A stretch of 64,000 nucleotides of DNA from NCBI GenBank assembly GCA_016789725.1, contig JAEUQN010000006.1, forward strand, positions 1 through 64,000. The letters run 5' to 3'. The translations under genes and the position numbers were made by a program. Shown in pieces: positions 45,024 to 54,459 of the stretch; the first letter of the stretch is position 1; each line of letters starts with the position of its first letter. The notes under the pieces were generated by a model, which saw only the letters and a program-made list of their open reading frames with translations, did no database searches and was not told where the DNA came from. The stretch is from Blastocatellia bacterium (GTDB taxonomy: Bacteria; Acidobacteriota; Blastocatellia; RBC074).

Positions 45024-47840
45024 TCATTCCTCATTCCGCCATTCCGCCAGTTTCCGCCGCACCTTTTCTGCGTTGGGGGCTTCAGTCTCTAAGTAAATCT
45101 TGAGAGCGATTTCCGCATTAGCAAGAGCCTCTTCACGGTTGCCGAGTTTGTCCAGGCTTAGACTACGATTCCACCAAGCAGTGGCTTCGCCGTTGAGGTC
45201 TCCCAGCGTTTGGAACACGGGAATAGTCTGGTCATAGAACTCAATGGATTTGTCTGGGTGGCCTAATAGGAAATAGGTGCTTCCAAGGTTTCCCATTGCC
45301 TGATTTTCCCCTCTCAGGTCACCAATCTCTTGAAACACTCGCAACCCTTCAGCGTAGAATTTTATTGCAGAATCATATTCATCAAGTTCACGGTAGGCAT
45401 TGCCAAGGTTACAGAGCGCAATCCCTTCTCCTCTGTAATCAGCGACCTGTCTTGCAATTGCAAGGCGAGGCTCGTAATAAGAAATTGCCTTTTCTGGCTC
45501 ACCTGACATGAGGTAGATTGAACCAAGATTAGCAAGTGTTTTTCCCTCACCTTTTAGGTCACCATCCTCGCGTGCCAATACAAGCCGCTGTTCGTAGCAA
45601 TCTATAGCATTCAAAAATTCACTATTCTCTTTGTACGAGATGCCGAGATTGTTCAGCAAGAAGCCTTCGTCACTTCGTGCATGTAAATGCTTGGCAGCTG
45701 CCAGAGCAGCTGTTAACCAAAGGATACGTTTTCGTGGATGCAATCGTAATTGAATCACAAAAGCCCCGCTATTCGCATAATCAATACACAACTGAGCAGC
45801 TTGCCTACTTTGCTTACGATGTAAGGCCGCCCACCTCTGTCCGAGCAGAATGTTTTCGTCCTCTTGATCGTATATGTTCAATCCTTGGGTGACCGCTGAG
45901 TGGCCTTGTCTGTAAAGTTTCCCTGCTTTGCCCAGCACCGCGCAATAATGCGTCGCGTGTCGTAAGCTGAAAAGGGCGCGTTCGGTGTCGTTCAGGCATT
46001 CACGGGCAAATTCGCGCGCCAGATCGTGCAGGTGATAGCGTTGTTTCTGATCATCGAATTCCACTAGGCTGAATTTGATAAGTTCGCTCAACACGTCGCA
46101 AGCATCGTCGGCTTCGATGTCCCAGACTGCTGCGGTGGCAGCCTCGTCAAATGTGGCCGGAAATACTGACAAGACGCGCCAGCGTTCCTTTTGCGCCTCG
46201 CTCAGCAATTCGTAACTCAGCCGCAGCGAAGCCGCGATGCCATCAAGCGTCTGCAATCGTTGCGCTACGAGTCGTTCGACATAGCGGGCGACAGTCAGAT
46301 TCGGTGTTTCGGCGATGGCGCTGGCGGCGAGGGTGAGTGCGAAGGGCAGGTCGCCGCACAGTTCCGCAATTCGGTCGGCAATCTCACCGATGCGCGCGGC
46401 GAGCTTGCACAACAACGCAATGGATTGGTCGCGGGGCAAGACCTTCAATGCTTTTGTATGCAACCAGGGCAAGGCGAATTGTTGCCGCGAAGTTACGATC
46501 ATCACGCAGCCTTCCGGTGGTTGCAGGGGTTCAATTTGCGCCTTATCGCGGGCGTTGTCCCACAGCAGAAGCGCCTTTTTCTCGTGCAGCACAGAACGAT
46601 ATTTCGCGGTCAACAACGCCTCGTCATCGGGCAATTTCGCTTCGAGATCATAGGAACGGATGACGTGTGCCATCGCCTGCGCGGGCGTGAGCGGATTTGT
46701 GACGCCCTGCAAATCCAGAAAGAATTGCGCGTCCGAGTATTTTGCTTTCAACCGATTCGCCAGCACCAACGCAAGCGCCGTCTTGCCAACGCCACCCTGT
46801 CCTTGGACGCTGGCCGAAATCGTGATGCTGCTGTGTTCGATCTGGGCCAGCAATTCCTTGATTTCGTTATCGCGTCCGATGAGTTCAGACGCAGCAGGAA
46901 GTTGATGAATTGGATTAAATGTCGGCTGGATGTGTTCTTTTAGTTTTTGAATGCCCAGATCGAATTTATCTGCAAGCCGTGTTTCGGTTTCCGTAAGTTT
47001 CTGAGTAACTATGAATGTTTGTTCGTTGAGTAATTCGCGGAGTTCAGTCTGCAATCCTGCCAGTAAGCTTTCACTAACGGCTGCGCCGTCAAATGGTTTG
47101 AGCTGCTCTTTGTCAGACTGTAGCGATAATCCTGCGACCAGCTTTCCTAGCACGATAGCTTGCACTTTGCCATCTCTTTTGAAAATGGTCTGAAAGCAAC
47201 CGCAAAACAGATCGAACCAATGTGTGCGGATAACCGCAGCTAAACCTTCTGGTAAATCGGGCTTGAGTTGTTCCAGATCGGCCAACACTTTTTCAATTAA
47301 CGATTCGCGCAGATTTGGCAATTGTCCTTCTCCTTCAGGTGGCCGTAGGAGTAAGACGTACCGTTCGCGCATAGCTGCCAATTCAGGCTCTGTATTCAGC
47401 TTGGTGACAAAGTCAGGCTCTTCGGAATGGGCCAGCATCTCAGTCACGCGTAGTAGCGCCGCTTCGAGCCATTGCCGCGCTGCTTCACTGGTTTTGCCCA
47501 GATTCGGATGCACACGTAAACGTCGCACGACATCTGTTGCCCAGTTGGGTAAGACTTCCCAGCGCACCAATCCTGCTGTGTCATATCCCATCTGCCCATA
47601 ATGAAAGATCATCGTTTGCAGACAGGCTTGCAGATAAGCGCGATAGATGGCCTGTTCCAGATCGTAATTGCTGTCCGGGTGATATTGACTAAGATTGGCA
47701 CGGATTTTCTCGTAACTAAGCACTAAAGCGGAATCAGTACGGCCCCCGGCAACTTCACCCGCGATAGTTCCAGCAACCGTAGTGATCCCTGTCCAGATCG
47801 CTGAGGCAGTGAAATAAGAAGAAAAAGAAAAAGGATCCAT
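45024..47840 (-). CDS. STAND-class NB-ARC ATPase with C-terminal TPR repeats
   Basis: A 938-residue protein. The N-terminal region (about 1-330) is helical and unrecognised, with a weakly hydrophobic start (FTASAIWTGITTVAGTIAGEVAGG). The NB-ARC/STAND module follows: Walker A GQGGVGKTAL near 345-352, Walker B KALLLWDNA near 423, sensor GCVMIVTSR and the GDLPFALTLAAS motif. A winged-helix-like segment (LSVFPATFDEAATAAVWDIE) and, from about 710 to 920, five or so TPR units (EGKTLANLGSIYLMSGEPEKA) complete it. The domain plan is that of ligand-sensing switch ATPases, including immune sensors. The ATG at 47840 has GGAG 5 nt upstream; a TTG at 47882 is less likely. Confidence 0.88.
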   Translation of the reverse strand: MDPFSFSSYFTASAIWTGITTVAGTIAGEVAGGRTDSALVLSYEKIRANLSQYHPDSNYDLEQAIYRAYLQACLQTMIFHYGQMGYDTAGLVRWEVLPNWATDVVRRLRVHPNLGKTSEAARQWLEAALLRVTEMLAHSEEPDFVTKLNTEPELAAMRERYVLLLRPPEGEGQLPNLRESLIEKVLADLEQLKPDLPEGLAAVIRTHWFDLFCGCFQTIFKRDGKVQAIVLGKLVAGLSLQSDKEQLKPFDGAAVSESLLAGLQTELRELLNEQTFIVTQKLTETETRLADKFDLGIQKLKEHIQPTFNPIHQLPAASELIGRDNEIKELLAQIEHSSITISASVQGQGGVGKTALALVLANRLKAKYSDAQFFLDLQGVTNPLTPAQAMAHVIRSYDLEAKLPDDEALLTAKYRSVLHEKKALLLWDNARDKAQIEPLQPPEGCVMIVTSRQQFALPWLHTKALKVLPRDQSIALLCKLAARIGEIADRIAELCGDLPFALTLAASAIAETPNLTVARYVERLVAQRLQTLDGIAASLRLSYELLSEAQKERWRVLSVFPATFDEAATAAVWDIEADDACDVLSELIKFSLVEFDDQKQRYHLHDLAREFARECLNDTERALFSLRHATHYCAVLGKAGKLYRQGHSAVTQGLNIYDQEDENILLGQRWAALHRKQSRQAAQLCIDYANSGAFVIQLRLHPRKRILWLTAALAAAKHLHARSDEGFLLNNLGISYKENSEFLNAIDCYEQRLVLAREDGDLKGEGKTLANLGSIYLMSGEPEKAISYYEPRLAIARQVADYRGEGIALCNLGNAYRELDEYDSAIKFYAEGLRVFQEIGDLRGENQAMGNLGSTYFLLGHPDKSIEFYDQTIPVFQTLGDLNGEATAWWNRSLSLDKLGNREEALANAEIALKIYLETEAPNAEKVRRKLAEWRNEE

Positions 47841-48067
47841 AAACACTCCAGCAAGAGGAACTGCTGAACTTGAACCTAACAATGCAAATACTTATACCAG
47901 AGGCGGAGATGCCTGACACGACGATGTTTATATCATTGAGAGGTTGCCTTTCCACTTGGCCTGCCTTTTGGGTTATGTACCAGTTAATTGCCAGACTCTC
48001 GGTCAAGATTATTGGCCCGTTCAGGTGCTATGCGAATTTCGTGAGTGTGCGCTGACATCTGGGCGCA

Positions 48068-48493
48068 TCATCGGAACACAAGATCGCCTGATTTCCTTTC
48101 TGCAACGACACGCAGCAATCCAATCAATCCAAACAACACGAACGGAACTGTATTGATTACGGGGCCGAGCCAAGATTGCCACGGGCCGCGCACATCGAAC
48201 CAGTGCGCGAGTGCGAGTAAGCCCCAGAACGTTGTCATCGCCCAATGATACGGCTTGCTTTGCTCGTAGCGTGCAATGGCCCAGAGCGACATCAGCCCGG
48301 CAAAGACGAGCAATGCGCTGAACTCTTGGAGCAGATGGAACGCCTGCAAATTGCCGTGGGCTTCATTGACGATGATGTTCTGAACGGCTTCGGGCAGGAG
48401 GTTGGTGCGGAGTGCGAGGACGCTCAGCCCTGCGGCTAAGAAGAGAACGCCAAACAAACCATAGACGAATTGGATGAGAACTTTGATCTTCAT
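48068..48493 (-). CDS. small four-helix membrane protein
   Basis: A 141-residue protein with four predicted TM helices: VYGLFGVLFLAAGLSVLAL, FSALLVFAGLMSLWAIA, the WAMTTFWGLLALAHWF segment and VINTVPFVLFGLIGLL. No catalytic motif is visible and no family is recognised. The ATG at 48493 starts the first helix; AGGAAAG precedes it. It is on the same strand as, and 227 bp upstream of, the STAND ATPase; the gap has no gene. Confidence 0.72.
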   Translation of the reverse strand: MKIKVLIQFVYGLFGVLFLAAGLSVLALRTNLLPEAVQNIIVNEAHGNLQAFHLLQEFSALLVFAGLMSLWAIARYEQSKPYHWAMTTFWGLLALAHWFDVRGPWQSWLGPVINTVPFVLFGLIGLLRVVAERKSGDLVFR

Positions 48494-48578
48494 AGAGACT
48501 TCTTTCCTGGGCAATTGCCTTCTCAACATTACTGATTGTGCGGGTTCTGCGTGGTTCTGGCAATGTGCAATAGTACGA

Positions 48579-48610
48579 TTCTGGGATTGCTGCTTCCCAG
48601 AAATGAACAC
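48579..48610 (+). promoter_or_regulatory. upstream two-box element (site D)
   Basis: TTCTGGGA at 48579-48586 and TGAACAC at 48604-48610 with a 17-nt spacer. The first box also has its perfect inverted copy TCCCAGAA 8 nt downstream (48595-48602). It lies 74 bp before the -24 GG. Confidence 0.55.
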
Positions 48611-48682
48611 TACGTCTTTCCTCTCTTGTGAGCACTCTGCGGTCAACCTCAACAATAACAACAGTTATTTCCATCCGCCGCT

Positions 48683-48697
48683 TGGCACGGCATTTGG
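48683..48697 (+). promoter_or_regulatory. sigma-54-type promoter of the TolB-like/ADOP operon
   Basis: TGGCACGGCATTTGG: perfect -24 TGGCACG, with the -12 GG at 48696-48697 ten bases after the -24 GG. It is nearly identical to the promoter at 14105-14119. The predicted start near 48708 is about 55 nt before the ATG at 48763. Confidence 0.65.
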
Positions 48698-48762
48698 TCT
48701 GTGCCTGAAAGGGGAAGTTTCATCCCCGCAAGAGAAGCCAGACGAAAACTACGAGGAAGACT

Positions 48763-49707
48763 ATGAATACGCTGAGGCAAAGGCTGCGTGATGCCGCCCG
48801 AATCTTCTGGGGAAACTTCGGTTTCACCTTACTTGCCATCATCGCGCTGACCGGATGGCTTGCTTCGCCTTCGCTCGGCCAATCGCACGAGGTCAAAGCG
48901 GAATTATTCGGCGGGGGTGTGCTCTCAGTCGGGGAAGTCTATCGTGGGAGTTTTATGCCGGACGGGCGCACGTTGTACTTCTTCAAGAAAGTGACGCCGG
49001 AACAGGAAGACTATCGCATCTTTGTTTCGCATTTGCGCGAGGGCAAATGGAGCGAACCGGAGCGGGTGATGCTCGGCGGTGATTATTCTGATTTGTATCC
49101 GGCGATCTCGAAAGATGGCAAGCGGATGGTGTTTTCTTCGTATCGGCCTGCGCCGGGCGATACGTCGCCGAAGCCGAATGCGCATCTTTGGTACGTGGAT
49201 CGGCAAGGCAACGGTTGGGGCGAACCAGTGTTTATGGCGGCGGCGAACAAGCTGGGGCATTACCATTCGTGGGTGGAGTTCGGCCCTGATAAAGCGATTT
49301 ACTTTCGGCGCACGACACCGGATTGGAGCGCCAACGAGACGATGATGACGCGCTGGAATGGAAAAGAATTTGCGCCGCCTGTGCCGTATGCCGAGGCACA
49401 ACGCTGGAAGAATTGGCGCAGCGATGTGCGCGTAGCCGGAGCTTCGCCGGGGCCGGATGGCAAGGTGTTGTTTTTGGATGTGGCGACACGCAATCCGAAG
49501 ACAGGGCGCGGCGCTTCCGACATTTGGGTGTCTTTCAAACGAGGCAACGATTGGTCGGAGCCGAAGCCTCTCGGAGCGGGGATCAATTCAGATGGCTATG
49601 ATGTGTTTCCGTTCTTTTCGCCCGATGGAAAAGAACTGTATTTTGTGCGCGATTTCGCCGCGTTTTACCGCGTTCGGTTGCAGGACGCGCTGAAGACGGC
49701 TCAATAA
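48763..49707 (+). CDS. exported TolB/PD40-like protein with ADOP-like leader
   Basis: A 314-residue protein. The first 30 residues (MNTLRQRLRDAARIFWGNF then GFTLLAIIALTG) follow the ADOP start pattern M-x-T-L-x-Q-x-L-R-x-x-A-R ... FTL-x-A-I-x-A-L and lead into a signal-like end at SLGQS. The rest is a six-bladed propeller of PD40-type repeats: FMPDGRTLYFFKK, AISKDGKRMVFSS, ASPGPDGKVLFLD and FSPDGKELYFVRD. Such propellers usually bind ligands or partners outside the cytoplasm. GAGGA precedes the ATG. The ADOP gene starts 15 nt after its stop, so the two are an operon and may work as a pair. Confidence 0.85.
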   Translation: MNTLRQRLRDAARIFWGNFGFTLLAIIALTGWLASPSLGQSHEVKAELFGGGVLSVGEVYRGSFMPDGRTLYFFKKVTPEQEDYRIFVSHLREGKWSEPERVMLGGDYSDLYPAISKDGKRMVFSSYRPAPGDTSPKPNAHLWYVDRQGNGWGEPVFMAAANKLGHYHSWVEFGPDKAIYFRRTTPDWSANETMMTRWNGKEFAPPVPYAEAQRWKNWRSDVRVAGASPGPDGKVLFLDVATRNPKTGRGASDIWVSFKRGNDWSEPKPLGAGINSDGYDVFPFFSPDGKELYFVRDFAAFYRVRLQDALKTAQ

Positions 49708-49722
49708 ATGGGAGAGAAAACT

Positions 49723-52143
49723 ATGAAGACGCTCTGGCAAGATCTGCGCTACGGCGCGCGAATGTTAGTGAGAAAACCTGGTGTGACGATCATTGCGATT
49801 CTTGCGCTCGCGCTCGGCATTGGCGCAAACACCGCGATTTTCAGCGTGGTGCATGCCTTGCTGCTCAAGCCGTTTCCGTTCCCTGAACTCGAACGCGTTG
49901 TCGCTGTGTGGGACGAATCGCCGCGCAATCCGCACAACGAAGTGACCATCGGCAATTATCTGGATTGGCAGGCGCAGAGCCAGTCGTTTGAGCATCTGGC
50001 GCTCTATCGTTGGTGGGGCGTCAACATCACGGGAATAGACAATCCTGAGCGGGTGCAAGGCTTCCTCGTCACCGCGAATATGCTGGACGCGCTCGGCATG
50101 CAACCGATGATGGGGCGCAATTTCAAAGCTGAAGAAAACGAGCCGGGCAAAGACACGACGGTGATTTTGTCGCACGGTTTGTGGCAACGCCGCTTTGCCA
50201 GCGATCCCAGCATTGTGGGCAAAACGATTCAATTAAACGGCAACGCGCGCACTGTGATTGGCGTGATGCCTGCGGAGTTCAATTATCCGCGCGGGATGGA
50301 ATTGATGGCTCCCATCGCGTTCACGCCGGAGATGCGAACCAATCGCGGCAATCACTCTTATCTGGTGGTCGGACGCTTGAAATCCGGCGTGTCTGTCGCG
50401 CAGGCACAAACCGAAATGACGGGCATCGCGGCACGTTTGGCACAACAATATCCTGACCAGAATACGGGACTGAGCGCGGGTGTCTATCCGTTGTTGGCGG
50501 ACACGGTTCGGTCATATCGCATCGCGTTGATCGCGTTGATGTGCGCGGTCGGGTTTGTGTTGTTGATTGCGTGCGCGAACGTGGCGAATTTATTGCTGGC
50601 GCGCGCCTCCGAACGTAGCCGCGAGATGGCGATTCGGGCGGCAATGGGCGCGGGGCGAATTGTATTGATACGACAACTGTTGACCGAAAGCGTATTGCTT
50701 GCATGTTTGGGCGGTGCATTGGGCGTGTTGTTCGCAGTGTGGGGCGTGGAACTGCTCAAAGCGTCATTGCCGGGCGAGGCGTTTCAGTTCGTAGTGGGCT
50801 TGCGCAATCTGGGGCTGAATTATTCCGTACTCGGTTTCACGGTTGGCCTGTCATTATTGACTGGAATCGTGTTCGGCTTCGCGCCTGCGCTGCAAGCTGC
50901 CAAGCCGGATTTGAACGAGGCTTTGAAGGAAGGCAGCAAAGCCTCAGCGAGCGGCGCGCGCAGTCGTTTACGTTCTGCGTTAGTCGTTGCTGAAGTCGCA
51001 TTGTCGTTGGTATTGCTGACGGGCGCAGGTTTTATGATGCGCAGCTTCCTGCATTTGCTGGAAATCAATCCCGGCTTCAATCCTGAAAATGTGCTGACGA
51101 TGGGCGTGCAATTGTCTCAGGTCAAATATCCCGAAGCGGCGCAGCGCATCTCGTTTTATCAGGAATTGGAGCGACGTGTGAAAACTCTGCCCGGTGTTGA
51201 AGCAGTCGGCTTCGTCAACAACTTGCCGCTCGGTCAATCGAATTCGTCGAGCAGCTATTTGATCGAAGGTGTGCCGGAACCGCCGCCGGGACAAAGTTTC
51301 AGCGGTCGCAGTCGAATTTGCACGCCGGAATATTTTCAAGCACTCGGCATCACGTTGTTGCAAGGGCGCGCATTCAGTGTGCAGGACAAAGCCGATTCGA
51401 CGCCGGTCGTGATCGTGAACGAAACGCTGGCGAAGCGGTTTTTCCCCAATGGCGATGCGGTCGGCAAACGCTTTCGGTTTCGTGGCGACCTCAGCCCGAC
51501 GAATCCCTGGCGCGAAATCGTGGGCGTGATCGCCGATGTGCGCCACGACCTGAACACGCCGTTGCAACCCGAATATTATTTGCCTCACACGCAAACGGCG
51601 CGGGGCGAAATGATGCTGGCTGTTCGTACACGCACTGAACCGGCGGCGATGGCAACGGCGATTCGCAACGAAGTGAAATCGCTCGACCGTGACCTGCCCG
51701 TGTTTCAAGTGCGCACGATGGAGGAAGTGCGCAGTCAATCCGTGTTGCTGCAAAGCTTTTCGTTTTCGTTGCTGAGTGTGTTTGCGGTGGTGGCCTTAGT
51801 GCTGGCGGCAGTCGGCATTTACGGCGTGATGTCGTACAGCGTCAGCCAGCGCACGCACGAAATCGGCATTCGGATGGCGCTCGGCGCACAGACAAGTGAC
51901 GTGATGCGGATGGTTGTGCGACAGGGAATGAAGCTGACGGCGATAGGCGTGGCGATTGGCTTAGCCGGTTCGATGACGCTGGTGTATTTCGCTTCGGCGT
52001 TGTTGGTCGGCACGGGGCTGTCGGATTGGCCCACGTTTACGGGCGTGGCATTGATTCTGGCCTTCGTCGCCTTCGTCGCGTGCTGGATTCCTGCACGGCG
52101 AGCGACGAAAGTTGATCCAATGATTGCATTGCGGTACGAGTGA
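49723..52143 (+). CDS. ADOP-family permease (copy 10)
   Basis: An 806-residue plain ADOP starting [21 protein letters not shown], with FtsX blocks [17 protein letters not shown] and [19 protein letters not shown], ending [10 protein letters not shown]. The ATG at 49723 has GGGAGAG 5-6 nt upstream; an in-frame ATG at 49708 would lie before the Shine-Dalgarno and lengthen the conserved start. It is the second gene of an operon led by the TolB-like propeller protein under a sigma-54-type promoter. Near the end, [14 protein letters not shown] replaces the usual [11 protein letters not shown]. Confidence 0.93.
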   Translation: MKTLWQDLRYGARMLVRKPGVTIIAILALALGIGANTAIFSVVHALLLKPFPFPELERVVAVWDESPRNPHNEVTIGNYLDWQAQSQSFEHLALYRWWGVNITGIDNPERVQGFLVTANMLDALGMQPMMGRNFKAEENEPGKDTTVILSHGLWQRRFASDPSIVGKTIQLNGNARTVIGVMPAEFNYPRGMELMAPIAFTPEMRTNRGNHSYLVVGRLKSGVSVAQAQTEMTGIAARLAQQYPDQNTGLSAGVYPLLADTVRSYRIALIALMCAVGFVLLIACANVANLLLARASERSREMAIRAAMGAGRIVLIRQLLTESVLLACLGGALGVLFAVWGVELLKASLPGEAFQFVVGLRNLGLNYSVLGFTVGLSLLTGIVFGFAPALQAAKPDLNEALKEGSKASASGARSRLRSALVVAEVALSLVLLTGAGFMMRSFLHLLEINPGFNPENVLTMGVQLSQVKYPEAAQRISFYQELERRVKTLPGVEAVGFVNNLPLGQSNSSSSYLIEGVPEPPPGQSFSGRSRICTPEYFQALGITLLQGRAFSVQDKADSTPVVIVNETLAKRFFPNGDAVGKRFRFRGDLSPTNPWREIVGVIADVRHDLNTPLQPEYYLPHTQTARGEMMLAVRTRTEPAAMATAIRNEVKSLDRDLPVFQVRTMEEVRSQSVLLQSFSFSLLSVFAVVALVLAAVGIYGVMSYSVSQRTHEIGIRMALGAQTSDVMRMVVRQGMKLTAIGVAIGLAGSMTLVYFASALLVGTGLSDWPTFTGVALILAFVAFVACWIPARRATKVDPMIALRYE

Positions 52144-52147
52144 TGAC

Positions 52148-52362
52148 AAAAGTCCCGAAGGGACAGCAAGAGATTAGCCCCGGATGCAATCCGGGGAATC
52201 GTGCCGAAGAATTTCCAGCCCCGGCGGGGCGAAAGATGAATCGTTCATTAAGCTGCGTCTGCCGCCCCTACCGGGGCTTGCGAGGCTTTGCTCACCTTAC
52301 CCAGGGTTGCGGCTGTTGCCTTCACCCTGGGCTAATTTCTTGTCACCCCTTCGGGGTCTTTT
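52148..52362. repeat. 215-bp palindromic intergenic element
   Basis: The ends are inverted copies of about 33 bp: AAAAGTCCCGAAGGGACA ... ATTAGCCC (52148-52180) and GGGCTAATTT ... CCCCTTCGGGGTCTTTT (52329-52362). The inside carries further perfect palindromes, such as CCCCGGAT/ATCCGGGG at 52178-52196. It fills the space between two convergent genes and could serve as a bidirectional terminator. It resembles REP/MITE-type elements and has no coding capacity. Confidence 0.65.
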
Positions 52363-52365
52363 ATA

Positions 52366-53424
52366 TCACTCCGCTTCCAACGGCGCAGTCAGCTTGGTTC
52401 CTTGCACCATTACGCCACCGCGATGGCCGGGTTCGAGCGAACCGTAACGCTCCGCAAATACGCTCGGCAATGGTCGTGCGTTCGGTGGCGACAACCACAG
52501 TCGCAGCAGATGGCGTTTGCGCTCTGGTTCCGGCCCATCTGTAAACGCCGTGCGGTCGTGCAGCAGCGTGTGATTGTGAACCAATTGGATGTCGCCGGGA
52601 CGAAACTCCATGTGCAAATGCAACGCCGGGTCGTTCGCCAACGCATCGAACAAATCCAACGCTTCTCGTTGCTGTGGCGTGAGCGGCGGCACATCGTCAA
52701 AGCGCCGCGCCGATTCGATGTATTGCCGTTGATAAATTGCCGAGAGCAACCCGGCGTGCCAATTGAAGACCGGGATGCGGAAGTATGGTTTTTGTCCCGG
52801 CGGAATTTCGCCGCGCCGATCCGTTTCGATAGGGGCGAATAACGCGGGCAATACATCCGGTCGTCGTCGTCGCATCTCGTTGTAAATCGTCACGGAACTC
52901 ACCAGACTCGACAATCCGCCCGTCATGGCAGGTTGCAAACACAACAGCGCGACCACATCGCACGAATCGGTGTGATAGGTTTGCCGTTCGTTGGTTTGGT
53001 AAATGCGCGCGTTCGGATCGTGGCTGGACAAGCCCAAATCTTTGACGTGACCGAGCACGTGTCCTTTCGCGTTTTGCGAGCGAGCGCTGCCCAAATGCGT
53101 GCCAATCCCATAAAACGCAAGCGCCGCTTCGTAGCGCGTCATCTGTTCGATGGGCAACCCGCGCAACAACGCGAAGCCGCGTCCGTCCAGCACTTCATGC
53201 AGGATGGTTTGCAAACGCGCGCTGAGTGTTGGCAGCGGGAAATCTTCGCGCTGCACGGTGACGATGTCACGGTTTGCCGCGACCAAAGGTTTGAGCGCCG
53301 CTTCGATTTCCGCGAGGTCAGGTTCGGTCAACGGCACAATCCAATCGGTGCGATGTGCCATCTCTGGGCCATACCACGCGGCGGGAGAGTGAATTTCTTC
53401 AGGTAGCTCAAATGAAGTCATCAT
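52366..53424 (-). CDS. TauD/TfdA-family Fe(II)/2-oxoglutarate dioxygenase
   Basis: A 352-residue soluble protein of the TauD/TfdA-like family. The iron-binding HxD motif is in [16 protein letters not shown], and the distal His and 2-oxoglutarate Arg region is in [13 protein letters not shown] ... [23 protein letters not shown] near residue 90 is also typical. The family hydroxylates small organic acids, amino acid derivatives or similar compounds; the substrate here is unknown. The start is uncertain: ATGs at 53424 and 53421 are possible, and a TTG at 53445 would add seven residues. It is divergent from the next gene with a short shared promoter region (53425-53501). Confidence 0.87.
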   Translation of the reverse strand: MMTSFELPEEIHSPAAWYGPEMAHRTDWIVPLTEPDLAEIEAALKPLVAANRDIVTVQREDFPLPTLSARLQTILHEVLDGRGFALLRGLPIEQMTRYEAALAFYGIGTHLGSARSQNAKGHVLGHVKDLGLSSHDPNARIYQTNERQTYHTDSCDVVALLCLQPAMTGGLSSLVSSVTIYNEMRRRRPDVLPALFAPIETDRRGEIPPGQKPYFRIPVFNWHAGLLSAIYQRQYIESARRFDDVPPLTPQQREALDLFDALANDPALHLHMEFRPGDIQLVHNHTLLHDRTAFTDGPEPERKRHLLRLWLSPPNARPLPSVFAERYGSLEPGHRGGVMVQGTKLTAPLEAE

Positions 53425-53501
53425 CGTCGTTGTTCTGTGATTCAAATGGCGTAATTATAGGCGGCGCAACGCAACCAACAAAGACACGAATGAGGTACAC
53501 A

Positions 53502-54428
53502 ATGAATCAACGCCTTCAGCTTTATTCCATCGTCATTGCGCTGGCCCTTTGTAGCTTGACGATTCGTGCTCAGCAAGTGGCGGACACGGAATACAAACCG
53601 CCGATTACGAAGCCTGCGTACGCGCAAGGCAAAGGCCCGCTCGTGTTGCTGGACGAGGCGCATCACAATTTTCATACGGCGACGGGACGCTATCAGACGT
53701 TTGCTGAATTGCTGCGGCGCGATGGATATGTCGTGCAAGGTTTGACCGCGAAGTTCTCGAAAGAATCGTTGAAAGACGCGAAAATATTGGTGATTGCCAA
53801 TGCGCTCAACGAACGCAACGCTACCAACTGGACGTTGCCGACGCCGTCAGCCTTCACCGACGAGGAAGTAACTGCCGTGCGCGATTGGGTTCATCAGGGC
53901 GGCGCGTTGTTGTTGATTGCCGATCACATGCCGTTTCCCGGCGCGGCGGAAAAGCTCGGTGCAGCGTTCGGCATCAAATTCACCAACGGCTATGTGCGCA
54001 ATCAACCGGGACAAGGCGGGCCGGATGTGTTTCAGCGAACAGACAACAGCTTGCGCGACCATCCGATTACCAAGGGGCGCGACGCGACGGAAAAAGTGGA
54101 TGCCGTGGCGACGTTCACTGGTTCTGCTTTCCAAATCCCCAACGCAGAACCGTTGCTTGTCCTCAACACGAAGGCCGTTTCATTGCTGACCAGCACCGCC
54201 GGGCAATTCGCACCCGAAACGCCGCGTGAACCGGTGGGCGGATGGTTGCAAGGCGCGGTCTGCAAAGCGGGTCAGGGGCGTGTAGCTGTGTTTGGCGAAG
54301 CGGCGATGTTTTCGGCACAGTTGGCGGGGCCGAATCGCAATCCGATGGGGATGAATGCACCTGTGGCGAAACAGAATTATCAATTCCTGCTGAACCTGAT
54401 GCACTGGTTGTCGGGAATCCTGAAATGA
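53502..54428 (+). CDS. secreted protein with DUF4350/GATase1-like fold
   Basis: A 308-residue exported protein with signal peptide [19 protein letters not shown]. The mature part has [67 protein letters not shown] and [14 protein letters not shown], the alternating strand/helix layout of class I glutamine-amidotransferase-like domains (DUF4350/ThuA-like). The nucleophile cysteine of true GATases is not seen, so it is probably a binding or non-GATase enzyme. TGAGG lies 6 nt before the ATG. Function unknown. Confidence 0.75.
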   Translation: MNQRLQLYSIVIALALCSLTIRAQQVADTEYKPPITKPAYAQGKGPLVLLDEAHHNFHTATGRYQTFAELLRRDGYVVQGLTAKFSKESLKDAKILVIANALNERNATNWTLPTPSAFTDEEVTAVRDWVHQGGALLLIADHMPFPGAAEKLGAAFGIKFTNGYVRNQPGQGGPDVFQRTDNSLRDHPITKGRDATEKVDAVATFTGSAFQIPNAEPLLVLNTKAVSLLTSTAGQFAPETPREPVGGWLQGAVCKAGQGRVAVFGEAAMFSAQLAGPNRNPMGMNAPVAKQNYQFLLNLMHWLSGILK

Positions 54429-54459
54429 TATTGCGTGGCGTGGAGGTTTTTATTGCGCC

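Noticed and set aside
46191-46943. A 250-codon plus-strand frame inside the STAND ATPase gene
   Set aside because: It is antisense to a well-supported NB-ARC domain, has no Shine-Dalgarno and no recognisable domain.
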